A DNA stretch of 64,000 bases from Pseudomonas sp. URIL14HWK12:I12 (GTDB lineage: Bacteria > Pseudomonadota > Gammaproteobacteria > Pseudomonadales > Pseudomonadaceae). The position numbers were made by a program, and so were the translations under genes. The notes under the pieces were generated by a model. The model did no database searches. It was not told the DNA's origin and was given only the letters and a program-made list of their open reading frames with translations. Within the stretch, counting starts at the first letter, position 1. The number at the start of each line of letters is the position of its first letter. The stretch is taken from contig NZ_QEQL01000006.1 of the NCBI RefSeq assembly GCF_003097135.1, positions 124,001-188,000 of the forward strand, in the 5' to 3' direction. This document shows positions 34,002 to 41,422 of this stretch, in pieces.

Positions 34002-34475
34002 TCAAGGCGCGGGCGGGGTACTCCACGGCAGGATCGGTATGGCCGTGACCGCGTTCTGCGGGCTACCTTCGATCATCCGGTCGCTGTACACCAGGTACAC
34101 GAGCGTGTTGCGCTTCTGGTCGAAGAACCGCACCACCTGCATCGTCTTGAAGACCAGCGAGGTGCGCTCCTTGAACACCACTTCGCCATCCTGCAACGGC
34201 TTGGCAAACCGAATGGGGCCCACTTGCCGGCAAGCGATGGACGCCTCGGCGCGATCTTCAGCCAGGCCCAGGCCGCCCTTGACGCCGCCGGTCTTGGCAC
34301 GCGACAGGTAGCAAGTCACACCCTCGACCTTGGGATCGTCGAATGCCTCGACCACGATCTTGTCATTGGGCCCGAGGAACTTGAACACCGTGGACACTTC
34401 GCCCACCTGCTCGGCGCGCGCCAGGCCCGGCAGTAGCACCAGCGCCGCCAGGCACACCCTCATCGCGCGGCTCAT
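34002..34475 (-). CDS. creA: CreA-family periplasmic protein
   Basis: The 157-residue protein has a signal peptide ending ARA-EQ and the DUF-type CreA domain with KFLGPNDKIVVEAFDDP and VTCYLSRA. Its function is unknown despite the name, which comes from the E. coli creABCD region; no creB, creC or creD is adjacent. The ATG overlaps the proB stop by one base (TGATG), so translation is coupled to proB. Confidence 0.88.
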   Translation of the reverse strand: MSRAMRVCLAALVLLPGLARAEQVGEVSTVFKFLGPNDKIVVEAFDDPKVEGVTCYLSRAKTGGVKGGLGLAEDRAEASIACRQVGPIRFAKPLQDGEVVFKERTSLVFKTMQVVRFFDQKRNTLVYLVYSDRMIEGSPQNAVTAIPILPWSTPPAP

Positions 34476-35593
34476 CACACCAGCACCAGGTTGTCGCGGT
34501 GAACCAGTTCAGGCTCTGCCATGTAACCCAAGGCACCTTCGATGGCATCGGAGGGCAAGCCGATGATCTTTTGCGCCTCTACGGCACTGTAGTTGCTTAA
34601 GCCACGCGCCACTTCGCGACCATCCGGCGCGCGGCAAACCACCATCTCGCCGCGCCGAAACGCCCCTTCGACGGCTTTCACGCCAACGGGCAGCAAACTT
34701 TTGTTCCCATCGCGCAGCGCCTGCACGGCGCCGTTGTCGAGCGTCAGCGCACCGCGGGTTTGCAGGTGCCCGGCCAGCCACTGCTTGCGAGCCGCGACCA
34801 TGCCGCGCTCCGGCGTGAGCAACGTACCCAATGGCTCACCCGCCTTCAGGCGATCGAGCACCCGCTCGATACGCCCCCCCACAATGAGGGTATGCGCACC
34901 GGACCGCGCCGCCAGGCGGGCGGCGCGCAGCTTGGTCTGCATGCCACCGCGGCCCAGCGCACCACCGGTGCCACCGGCCACGGCGTCCAGCGCAGGGTCA
35001 TCGGCGCGGGCTTCGCTGATCAGCTGGGCATCGGGATTGTTGCGCGGGTCGGCGTCGAACATGCCATCGCGATCGGTGAGGATGACCAGCAAATCCGCCT
35101 CGACCAGGTTGGCCACCAGGGCGGCCAACGTATCGTTGTCACCAAAGCGAATCTCGTCGGTGACCACAGTGTCGTTCTCGTTGATCACAGGGATCACACC
35201 CAAGCCCACCAATGCACGCAGGGTACTGCGCGCATTGAGGTAGCGCTTACGGTCGGACAGGTCGTCATGGGTGAGCAGCACCTGCGCAGTGTGGCGCCCA
35301 TGCTTGCCGAAGCTGGATTCCCAGGCTTGCACCAGGCCCATCTGGCCGATGGCAGCTGCCGCCTGCAGCTCGTGCATGGCACTGGGGCGGCTCGACCAGC
35401 CCAACCGGCTCATGCCGGCCGCCACAGCACCGGAAGACACCAGCACCAGCTCGATGCCCGCCTCGTGCAGAGCGATCATCTGCTCGACCCAGACAGCCAT
35501 GGCCTCGCGATCCAGCCCCTTGCCATCGCCCGTCAACAGCGCGCTGCCGATCTTCACGACCCAACGCTGCGCCCCTGTCACCTTGCTCCGCAT
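34475..35593 (-). CDS. proB: glutamate 5-kinase
   Basis: The 372-residue enzyme phosphorylates glutamate in the first step of proline synthesis. The amino acid kinase domain has KIGSALLTGDG, VSSGAVAAG and NENDTVVTDEIRFGDND; a C-terminal PUA domain (about 275-372) is present. The start MRSKVTGAQRWVVKIG at 35593 is the standard one; an adjacent upstream ATG exists. It lies downstream of obg, separated by a terminator, and proA is not next to it. Confidence 0.95.
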   Translation of the reverse strand: MRSKVTGAQRWVVKIGSALLTGDGKGLDREAMAVWVEQMIALHEAGIELVLVSSGAVAAGMSRLGWSSRPSAMHELQAAAAIGQMGLVQAWESSFGKHGRHTAQVLLTHDDLSDRKRYLNARSTLRALVGLGVIPVINENDTVVTDEIRFGDNDTLAALVANLVEADLLVILTDRDGMFDADPRNNPDAQLISEARADDPALDAVAGGTGGALGRGGMQTKLRAARLAARSGAHTLIVGGRIERVLDRLKAGEPLGTLLTPERGMVAARKQWLAGHLQTRGALTLDNGAVQALRDGNKSLLPVGVKAVEGAFRRGEMVVCRAPDGREVARGLSNYSAVEAQKIIGLPSDAIEGALGYMAEPELVHRDNLVLV

Positions 35594-35643
35594 CATCTTC
35601 AACCCGATCAAATCCAATAGGGAAACAAAACGCCGCACATACG

Positions 35644-35681
35644 AAAACGCCGCTTGCCCAGCAGTGCAGGCAAGCGGCGTT
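35644..35681 (-). terminator. Rho-independent terminator of obg
   Basis: AACGCCGCTTGCC pairs perfectly with GGCAAGCGGCGTT around a ten-base loop; on the minus strand TTTT follows. It lies 18 bases past the obg stop and before proB. Confidence 0.88.
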
Positions 35682-35698
35682 AAGTGTACTGCAATGCG

Positions 35699-36919
35699 TC
35701 AATCGCGGACGTAAATGATTTCCGGGCCGTCCTCGTCGTCCTCTTCATCCCAGTCGTCGTCATCGCCGATGTCGTGAACGCTCTTCACGCCGCTGCGGCG
35801 CAGTGCACGGGCATCATCCAGCGCCTGAAGCTGGGCGCGGGCCTCATCTTCGATCTGCTGGTCGAGCTCGGCGATCTGCTCGGCGAATACCGGGTCGTTG
35901 GCCAGGCGGTCGGCGCGCTGCTCGAGGTAGTCGAGGATGTCGTAGCTGAGCTGGCGAGTGCCTTCCTTGGTGAGGGCCGACACTACATACACCGGACCTT
36001 CCCACTGCAAGCGCTCGACCACAGCCTTGACCTGCTCCTCATGCTCCTCTTCGAGCAACTGGTCACACTTGTTCAGAACCAGCCAACGATCACGATCGGC
36101 CAGCGCCGGGCTGAACTTGACCAGCTCGTTGACGATGACCTCGGCGGCATCGGCCGGGCTGCTGCCATCGAGCGGCGCCATGTCGACCAGATGCAGCAAC
36201 AGGCGCGTACGCGCCAGGTGCTTGAGGAAGCGAATCCCAAGGCCCGCACCGTCGGAGGCGCCTTCGATCAGGCCGGGGATGTCGGCGATCACAAAGCTCT
36301 TCCAGCGATCAACGCTAACCACACCCAGGTTAGGCACGAGCGTGGTGAATGGATAGTCCGCCACTTTAGGCTTGGCCGCCGATACCGAGCGGATGAAGGT
36401 ACTCTTGCCGGCATTGGGCAGCCCCAGCAGGCCGACATCTGCCAGCACCTTGAGCTCAAGCTTCAGGTCGCGCTGGTCGCCCGGCTTGCCGGGGGTCGTC
36501 TGGCGTGGCGCACGGTTGGTGCTGGACTTGAAACGGGTATTGCCCAGGCCGTGCCAGCCGCCCTGAGCCACCATGATGCGCTGCCCGGCCTTGACCAGGT
36601 CGCCGATCACTTCCTGGGTACCGGCATCGATGATGGTGGTGCCCACCGGCACGCGCAGCTCCAGATCTTCGCCCTTGGCGCCGGTGCAGTCGGTGCTGCC
36701 GCCGTTCTGGCCACGCTGGGCCTCGAAGTGGCGGGTGTAGCGGTAGTCGACCAGAGTGTTGAGGTTTTCGTCGGCCACCAGGTACACCGAACCGCCATCA
36801 CCGCCGTCACCCCCGTTGGGGCCACCGTTCTCGATGAACTTCTCACGCCGGAAGCTCATGCAACCATTACCACCATCACCCGCCTTGACGCGGATGGATA
36901 CTTCATCAACAAACTTCAT
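35699..36919 (-). CDS. obgE: GTPase ObgE/CgtA
   Basis: The 406-residue ribosome-associated GTPase acts in 50S assembly and stress response. The glycine-rich Obg domain fills the first 158 residues, followed by the G domain with G1 GLPNAGKST, G3 DIPGLIEGA and G4 NKCD. A very acidic C-terminal tail (DDDDWDEEDDEDG) is typical of proteobacterial Obg. It follows rplU-rpmA in the standard order. Confidence 0.97.
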   Translation of the reverse strand: MKFVDEVSIRVKAGDGGNGCMSFRREKFIENGGPNGGDGGDGGSVYLVADENLNTLVDYRYTRHFEAQRGQNGGSTDCTGAKGEDLELRVPVGTTIIDAGTQEVIGDLVKAGQRIMVAQGGWHGLGNTRFKSSTNRAPRQTTPGKPGDQRDLKLELKVLADVGLLGLPNAGKSTFIRSVSAAKPKVADYPFTTLVPNLGVVSVDRWKSFVIADIPGLIEGASDGAGLGIRFLKHLARTRLLLHLVDMAPLDGSSPADAAEVIVNELVKFSPALADRDRWLVLNKCDQLLEEEHEEQVKAVVERLQWEGPVYVVSALTKEGTRQLSYDILDYLEQRADRLANDPVFAEQIAELDQQIEDEARAQLQALDDARALRRSGVKSVHDIGDDDDWDEEDDEDGPEIIYVRD

Positions 36920-37040
36920 GATTCACGCCTCTCGCCTCATGGCGAGCGTTGAACGAACAGAATTTAAGGCTCTTGCAAAAATGAGCGTAGCGCCACATGC
37001 CCCGACCGCCCATGCCGACCTTTGCAAGAGGCTCAGCACA

Positions 37041-37073
37041 AACAAAAAAGCCCTGTCGCAGGACAGGGCTTTT
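37041..37073 (-). terminator. terminator of rplU-rpmA
   Basis: AAAAGCCCTGTC pairs with GACAGGGCTTTT; on the minus strand a TTTTTTGTT run follows. It is 16 bases past the rpmA stop and separates the ribosomal protein pair from obg. Confidence 0.9.
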
Positions 37074-37088
37074 CCAGCGAACGCGCGA

Positions 37089-37346
37089 TCAGGCCGCGAC
37101 GACGCTCACATAGCGACGATTGAATTCGCCTTTGACTTCGAACTTGACCACGCCTTCGACTTTAGCGAAGAGGGTGTGGTCTTTGCCGATGCCAACACCG
37201 TAGCCGGCGTGGAACTGAGTGCCACGCTGACGAACGATGATGTTGCCAGCCTTGATGGCCTGGCCGCCGTAGATTTTAACGCCAAGGCGTTTACTTTCTG
37301 AGTCGCGGCCGTTACGGGTACTACCACCAGCTTTTTTGTGTGCCAT
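37089..37346 (-). CDS. rpmA: 50S ribosomal protein L27
   Basis: The 85-residue protein begins MAHKKAGGSTRNGRDSESK, the conserved N-terminus that reaches the peptidyl transferase centre. No cleavable N-terminal extension is present, as expected outside Firmicutes. It lies 35 bases after rplU. Confidence 0.98.
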   Translation of the reverse strand: MAHKKAGGSTRNGRDSESKRLGVKIYGGQAIKAGNIIVRQRGTQFHAGYGVGIGKDHTLFAKVEGVVKFEVKGEFNRRYVSVVAA

Positions 37347-37381
37347 GAGTTCAATACTCCTGTTGGGGCTTCAGGCGAATA

Positions 37382-37693
37382 TCAGGCCTGAATACCGGTG
37401 ATTTTGATCTCGGTGAACCACTGGCGGTGGCCCATACGCTTCATGTGGTGCTTGCGGCGACGGAATTTGATGATGCGGATTTTGTCGTGACGACCTTGCG
37501 AAACGACTTCAGCTACCACCTTGGCACCAGCGACGACAGGCGCGCCGATGTTCACGTCGTCACCATTGGCGACCAGCAGAACGCGATCGAAAGTCACGGA
37601 TTCGCCAGTGGCGATCTCCAGCTTCTCGACCTTCAGGTATTCACCTTCGGCGACTTTGTATTGCTTGCCACCGGTAACGATTACAGCGTACAT
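37382..37693 (-). CDS. rplU: 50S ribosomal protein L21
   Basis: The 103-residue rRNA-binding protein begins MYAVIVTGGKQYKV and has the basic FRRRKHHMKRMGHRQ segment. The ATG at 37693 has CGGAGAA upstream; the longer frame to 37753 is leader sequence. It is first in the rplU-rpmA operon, served by the promoter at 37826-37854. Confidence 0.98.
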   Translation of the reverse strand: MYAVIVTGGKQYKVAEGEYLKVEKLEIATGESVTFDRVLLVANGDDVNIGAPVVAGAKVVAEVVSQGRHDKIRIIKFRRRKHHMKRMGHRQWFTEIKITGIQA

Positions 37694-37825
37694 GGATATT
37701 TCTCCGATAATCCTGCTCACCCAGCGCTTTATAGAAGGTATGGTGGCTGGCATGGCTGCAGCGGGCTGGAAACCCTGGCTGCAATTGCGTAAGGCAGGTG
37801 ATGCCCAGGAAGTTCAGGGTGCGCG

Positions 37826-37854
37826 ATTGTACGCAACCAAAGGATGCCGTGCAA
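37826..37854 (-). promoter_or_regulatory. sigma-70 promoter of rplU-rpmA
   Basis: On the minus strand TTGCAC (37854-37849) and TACAAT (37831-37826) are separated by 17 bases. The leader to the rplU ATG is about 125 bases, long enough for autoregulation by L21, though I cannot define a structure. Confidence 0.75.
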
Positions 37855-37928
37855 GGGCATGGCCGGCAAGACGACGGAACGCACATGCCCCGCCCTGGGG
37901 CGCGGCCCGCGCCACGCGGGGCCTTGCC

Positions 37929-37958
37929 TTGACAGCCCCCCAACGCGGCACCTAGCAT
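37929..37958 (+). promoter_or_regulatory. putative sigma-70 promoter of ispB
   Basis: TTGACA (37929-37934) and TAGCAT (37953-37958) are separated by 18 bases and lie 33 bases before the ispB start codon. The spacing is slightly long and the -10 is imperfect. Confidence 0.6.
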
Positions 37959-37990
37959 GCCGCGCAACCTTATTGGAGCCTGAGTCGCTG

Positions 37991-38959
37991 ATGCAACCCC
38001 AAGCTTTTTACCGTGTGGTGGCGGGCGATTTTATCGCCGTCGATGAAATCATCAAGCAGCAGCTCACTTCGCGCGTACCGCTGGTCTCTAAAATCGGCGA
38101 TTACATCACCTCCGCCGGCGGCAAGCGTCTGCGCCCGTTGCTGGTGCTGCTCAGCGGCAAGGCGCTGGGCTATGCCGAGCCAGACCTGCGCCTGCTGGCA
38201 GCGACCATTGAGTTCCTGCACACCGCCACGCTACTGCACGACGACGTGGTCGACATGTCCGGCATGCGCCGCGGGCGCTCCACCGCCAATGCCATGTGGG
38301 GCAATGCCCCCAGCGTGCTGGTGGGCGACTTCCTTTATTCACGTTCCTTCGAAATGATGGTGCAGCTCGGCTCGATGCCGGTCATGCAGATTCTCTCCCA
38401 CGCCACGCGAGTGATCGCCGAGGGCGAGGTACTGCAACTGACCAAGGTGCGCGACGCCAGCACTACCGAAGAAACCTACATGGAAGTGATTCGCGGCAAA
38501 ACCGCGATGCTGTTCGAAGCGTCCACCCACAGCGCCGCAGCGTTGGCCAACGCTCCCCAGGCCCAGCGCGAGGCGTTGCAGCAGTTCGGCGATCACCTGG
38601 GCGTGGCTTTCCAGCTGGTCGATGACCTGCTCGACTACAAAGGCAATGCCGAGGAGCTGGGCAAGAACGTCGGTGATGACCTGGCCGAAGGCAAACCGAC
38701 CTTGCCCCTGATCTACACCCTGCGTGCCGGCACGCCTGAGCAGGCCGCGCTGGTGCGCCAGGCCATCCAGAAAGGCGGCATCGACGAGCTCGAGCGTATC
38801 CGCGAGGCGGTAGACGCCTCGGGCGCATTGGCCTATACCGCCCGCCTGGCTCAGGAATACGCTGCCAAGGCCGTGGCATGCCTGGAGTTGCTCCCGGCCA
38901 GCGAGTATCGCGACGCATTGGTGGAGCTCACCGAGTTCGCCGTCGCCCGCACCCACTGA
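37991..38959 (+). CDS. ispB: octaprenyl (polyprenyl) diphosphate synthase
   Basis: The 322-residue enzyme builds the ubiquinone side chain from IPP. The first aspartate-rich motif is HDDVVDMSGMRRG (83-95) and the second QLVDDLLDYKG near residue 210. The start MQPQAFYRVV at 37991 has a GGAG site upstream. It is divergent from rplU, the usual arrangement. Product chain length (C45 in pseudomonads) is known for the genus, not visible in the sequence. Confidence 0.93.
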   Translation: MQPQAFYRVVAGDFIAVDEIIKQQLTSRVPLVSKIGDYITSAGGKRLRPLLVLLSGKALGYAEPDLRLLAATIEFLHTATLLHDDVVDMSGMRRGRSTANAMWGNAPSVLVGDFLYSRSFEMMVQLGSMPVMQILSHATRVIAEGEVLQLTKVRDASTTEETYMEVIRGKTAMLFEASTHSAAALANAPQAQREALQQFGDHLGVAFQLVDDLLDYKGNAEELGKNVGDDLAEGKPTLPLIYTLRAGTPEQAALVRQAIQKGGIDELERIREAVDASGALAYTARLAQEYAAKAVACLELLPASEYRDALVELTEFAVARTH

Positions 38960-39034
38960 TCCACCTAGTGCCCCTGCGCCACGGCCCGGTTCACCCCGGC
39001 CGTGGCGCTTTCTTTTCCCTTTCGAGGCCATGCC

Positions 39035-39373
39035 ATGAGCACCTTGCCCCCCTGCCCCCAGTGCAACAGTGAATACACCTACGAAGACGGCACCCAGCTG
39101 GTGTGCCCGGAATGCGCCCATGAGTGGCAGGCGGGCGCCGCCCCAGCCGAGGACGACAGCGCTCAGGTGCGCGATTCGGTGGGCAATGTCCTGCAGGACG
39201 GCGACACCATCACCGTGATCAAGGACCTGAAGGTCAAAGGCACTTCCCTGGTGGTGAAGGTCGGCACCAAGGTCAAGAACATCCGCCTGTGCGATGGCGA
39301 CCATGACATCGATTGCAAGATCGACGGCATTGGCGCGATGAAGTTGAAATCGGAGTTTGTCCGCAAGGCCTGA
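39035..39373 (+). CDS. yjdM: zinc-ribbon protein YjdM (PhnA family)
   Basis: The 112-residue protein has an N-terminal zinc ribbon (CPQCN and CPECAHEW) and the conserved C-terminal PhnA domain with VKVGTKVKNIRL and GAMKLKSEFVRKA. Despite the old name it is not a phosphonatase; function is unknown. The ATG at 39035 follows ispB by 75 bases. Confidence 0.88.
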   Translation: MSTLPPCPQCNSEYTYEDGTQLVCPECAHEWQAGAAPAEDDSAQVRDSVGNVLQDGDTITVIKDLKVKGTSLVVKVGTKVKNIRLCDGDHDIDCKIDGIGAMKLKSEFVRKA

Positions 39374-39396
39374 CCGACGTCACTTGCATTCTTGAA

Positions 39397-39415
39397 AATA
39401 GGAATTATTCTCATT
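39397..39415. promoter_or_regulatory. candidate Fur box upstream of the 80-aa gene
   Basis: Read on the minus strand the 19-mer is AATGAGAATAATTCCTATT, which agrees with the Fur consensus at 11 positions in the best register. It lies 27 bases before the start codon of the gene at 39442, where a repressor would block transcription. Confidence 0.55.
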
Positions 39416-39441
39416 GAAAGCTAACTTTCAAGGAGAATGCC

Positions 39442-39684
39442 ATGACCTACCTCATCGATGCCTGGCTCGACCGCCCGCAGCCTTACCTACGGATACTCCA
39501 TCGGGAAACCGGCGAGGTGTGCGCTGTGCTGGAGGCGGAGGCGCTGGAAGAGTTGCAGGACCAGGGCGATCTGGATTTCGCCGGGCTGCACTCCAGTGAG
39601 CCGCTGGTGCTCAAGGAGCTGGTGAGGAACCTGTTTCTGTTCTGCTATGCCCGAGCCTTGCGCCCGGGCATGGCGTTGCACTGA
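39442..39684 (+). CDS. 80-residue protein of unknown function (PA4570-like)
   Basis: A small soluble protein beginning MTYLIDAWLDRPQPYLRI, with an acidic middle (LEAEALEELQDQGDLD) and a hydrophobic C-terminal helix (LVRNLFLFCYARAL). By position, between ispB and fklB, it corresponds to P. aeruginosa PA4570, which I recall as iron-starvation induced. A strong AAGGAG site is present, and a Fur-like box precedes it. No enzyme motif is visible. Confidence 0.78.
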   Translation: MTYLIDAWLDRPQPYLRILHRETGEVCAVLEAEALEELQDQGDLDFAGLHSSEPLVLKELVRNLFLFCYARALRPGMALH

Positions 39685-39713
39685 ATGCTACCCAGCGCTT
39701 GGCGAGGCAAACC

Positions 39714-39752
39714 GCGCATGCTCAAGGCCACGTGTGGCTCTGGAGCATGCGC
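39714..39752. terminator. hairpin between convergent 80-aa gene and fklB
   Basis: GCGCATGCTC pairs perfectly with GAGCATGCGC, and an inner GCCA/TGGC pair shortens the loop. It fills the 75-base gap between two converging genes. T runs are poor, so termination is likely but not certain. Confidence 0.5.
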
Positions 39753-39759
39753 AGCCGTT

Positions 39760-40377
39760 TTACAGAACTTCCAGCAGCTCGACGTCGAACACCAGCGCGC
39801 TGTGCGGCGGGATGCTGCCAACGCCCTGCGCGCCGTAGGCCAGCTCGCTCGGCACGTACAGGCGCCACTTGCTGCCGGCGTTCATCAGTTGCAGCGCTTC
39901 GGTCCAGCCAGCGATCACGCCACCCACTGGAAATTCGGCAGGCTCACCACGCTGGTAGGAGCTGTCGAACACCGAACCGTCGATCAGAGTGCCGTGGTAG
40001 TGGGTGCGTACAGTGCTTTCACGGGTCGGCTGGGCGCCTGCACCGCTGTTGATCACTTCGTACTGAAGCCCCGACGCCAGCGTGGTCACGCCTTCGCGCT
40101 TGCCGTTCTCGGCCAGGAACGCGCGGCCTGCTTCGGCCGCGGCGGCTGCCTTGGCTTCGGCCTCGGCCTGCATCACTTCACGGATCTTGCGGTAGCTCTC
40201 GTTCAACGCCTGGGCGTCGACACGGCTGGCCTGGCCATTGAAGGCATCGGACAGGCCAGCGATGATCGCTTCCAGGCTGGCGCCCGGCGGCGGATTATCA
40301 CGGATCTGGTCGCCCAGCTGGCGGCCGATCCCGTAGCTTACGCGGGCTTCGTCGGTGGACAGGTTGACTTCGGACAT
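39760..40377 (-). CDS. fklB: FKBP-type peptidyl-prolyl cis-trans isomerase FklB
   Basis: The 205-residue protein has an N-terminal helical dimerisation domain (about 1-90, including an Ala/Glu-rich helix) and a C-terminal FKBP domain with TVRTHYHGTLIDGSVFDSS, GWTEALQLM and PSELAYGAQG. No signal peptide is seen, so it differs from periplasmic FkpA and should be cytoplasmic. Confidence 0.9.
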   Translation of the reverse strand: MSEVNLSTDEARVSYGIGRQLGDQIRDNPPPGASLEAIIAGLSDAFNGQASRVDAQALNESYRKIREVMQAEAEAKAAAAAEAGRAFLAENGKREGVTTLASGLQYEVINSGAGAQPTRESTVRTHYHGTLIDGSVFDSSYQRGEPAEFPVGGVIAGWTEALQLMNAGSKWRLYVPSELAYGAQGVGSIPPHSALVFDVELLEVL

Positions 40378-40441
40378 GCAGCAGCTCCGTCATGGGGCCG
40401 CAACGGGCGGCCCGGCAAAAAGGGTTGGGCAGCCTACCACA

Positions 40442-40930
40442 TCAGTGCTTGGTGAGCTTATCCAGCAGCCCCATGGCGCAAGCGGAAACCACGAACGTCA
40501 TGTGGATGATCACGTACCACATCAAGCGCTCGGAAGGGATATTGCCCGCGTCCATGAACATGCGCAGCAGGTGGATCGACGAAATCGCCACGATCGAGGC
40601 GGCGACTTTCATCTTCAACGAGCTGGAGTCCATCTTGCCCAGCCAACTGAGCTTTTCGGACCCCTCGTCGATGTCCAGCTGGGAGACGAAGTTTTCGTAA
40701 CCGGAGATCATCACCATCACCAGCAGCCCCCCGACCAACGCCATGTCGATCAACGACAGCAGCACCAGAATCAGGTCGGCCTCGGCGAGGTCGAACACAT
40801 GCGGAAGCACATGCAGCACCTCCTGGAAAAACTTAAGGCCCAGTGCCAGCAGGCCGAGAGAAAGGCCCAGGTAGATAGGTGCCAGTAGCCAGCGTGAGGC
40901 GTACATGACCTTTTCGAGCAAGCGTTCCAT
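40442..40930 (-). CDS. UPF0114 (YqhA/TIGR00645) membrane protein
   Basis: The 162-residue inner membrane protein has about three to four hydrophobic segments (LAPIYLGLSLGLLALGLKFF, LVLLSLIDMALVGGLLVMVM and a C-terminal one) and the conserved SYLKMKVAASIVAISSIHLL-like region (here SSLKMKVAASIVAISSIHLL). Function is unknown. It follows the 112-aa gene on the same strand by 77 bases. Confidence 0.88.
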   Translation of the reverse strand: MERLLEKVMYASRWLLAPIYLGLSLGLLALGLKFFQEVLHVLPHVFDLAEADLILVLLSLIDMALVGGLLVMVMISGYENFVSQLDIDEGSEKLSWLGKMDSSSLKMKVAASIVAISSIHLLRMFMDAGNIPSERLMWYVIIHMTFVVSACAMGLLDKLTKH

Positions 40931-41007
40931 AGTGCGGTGAACCAGCGGCCGTAGAAAGGCCGCCAGTATACCGGGAGAGCAGGCTCAAAGCAGGCTGCGG
41001 CCGAGTG

Positions 41008-41346
41008 TCACTCCGGCTGGTAAAGCGACTCGCCCAGGTGGCGGCCACGCTCGGCGTTGATTTTGCGCAGCTCGCCGTGCAGGTGAAGGTTCCAGATCTG
41101 TGGGTCTTCGTCGACCTGGTAGCCATGCAGCGTCAGGCTGTCGACAATTGCCCCCAGCACAGACTCGGCCACCTTCGGCCCACGAAAAGGGCCTTGGGCC
41201 TTGACCGCCGATGGTTGTTCGCCGGCCATCCCGGCGGCGAACAACAGCGTCCAGATCCCTTGCTCACCGGCTACCGGCCGGATCATGCATTCAATACGGG
41301 TTTGCAGCCCCAGGCATTTGCGGGACAGGCTCAAAGCGTGTTCCAT
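41008..41346 (-). CDS. conserved hypothetical protein, 112 aa
   Basis: A soluble protein starting MEHALSLSRKCLGLQTRIEC, with no signal peptide or transmembrane helix. A central hydrophobic beta-like part (GIWTLLFAAGMAG) and a helical tail (LRKINAERGRHLGESL) are seen. It lies between the Lon-like protease gene and the UPF0114 gene, all on the minus strand, as I recall for the matching P. aeruginosa stretch. I do not recognise a function. Confidence 0.7.
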   Translation of the reverse strand: MEHALSLSRKCLGLQTRIECMIRPVAGEQGIWTLLFAAGMAGEQPSAVKAQGPFRGPKVAESVLGAIVDSLTLHGYQVDEDPQIWNLHLHGELRKINAERGRHLGESLYQPE

Positions 41347-41422
41347 GCGCTTGCTCCCTCACGGCGTTGGCCAATGGTCTATTGAGCATAGAAGACCACG
41401 CCGGTTCCGTCCCGCCCGCCGA

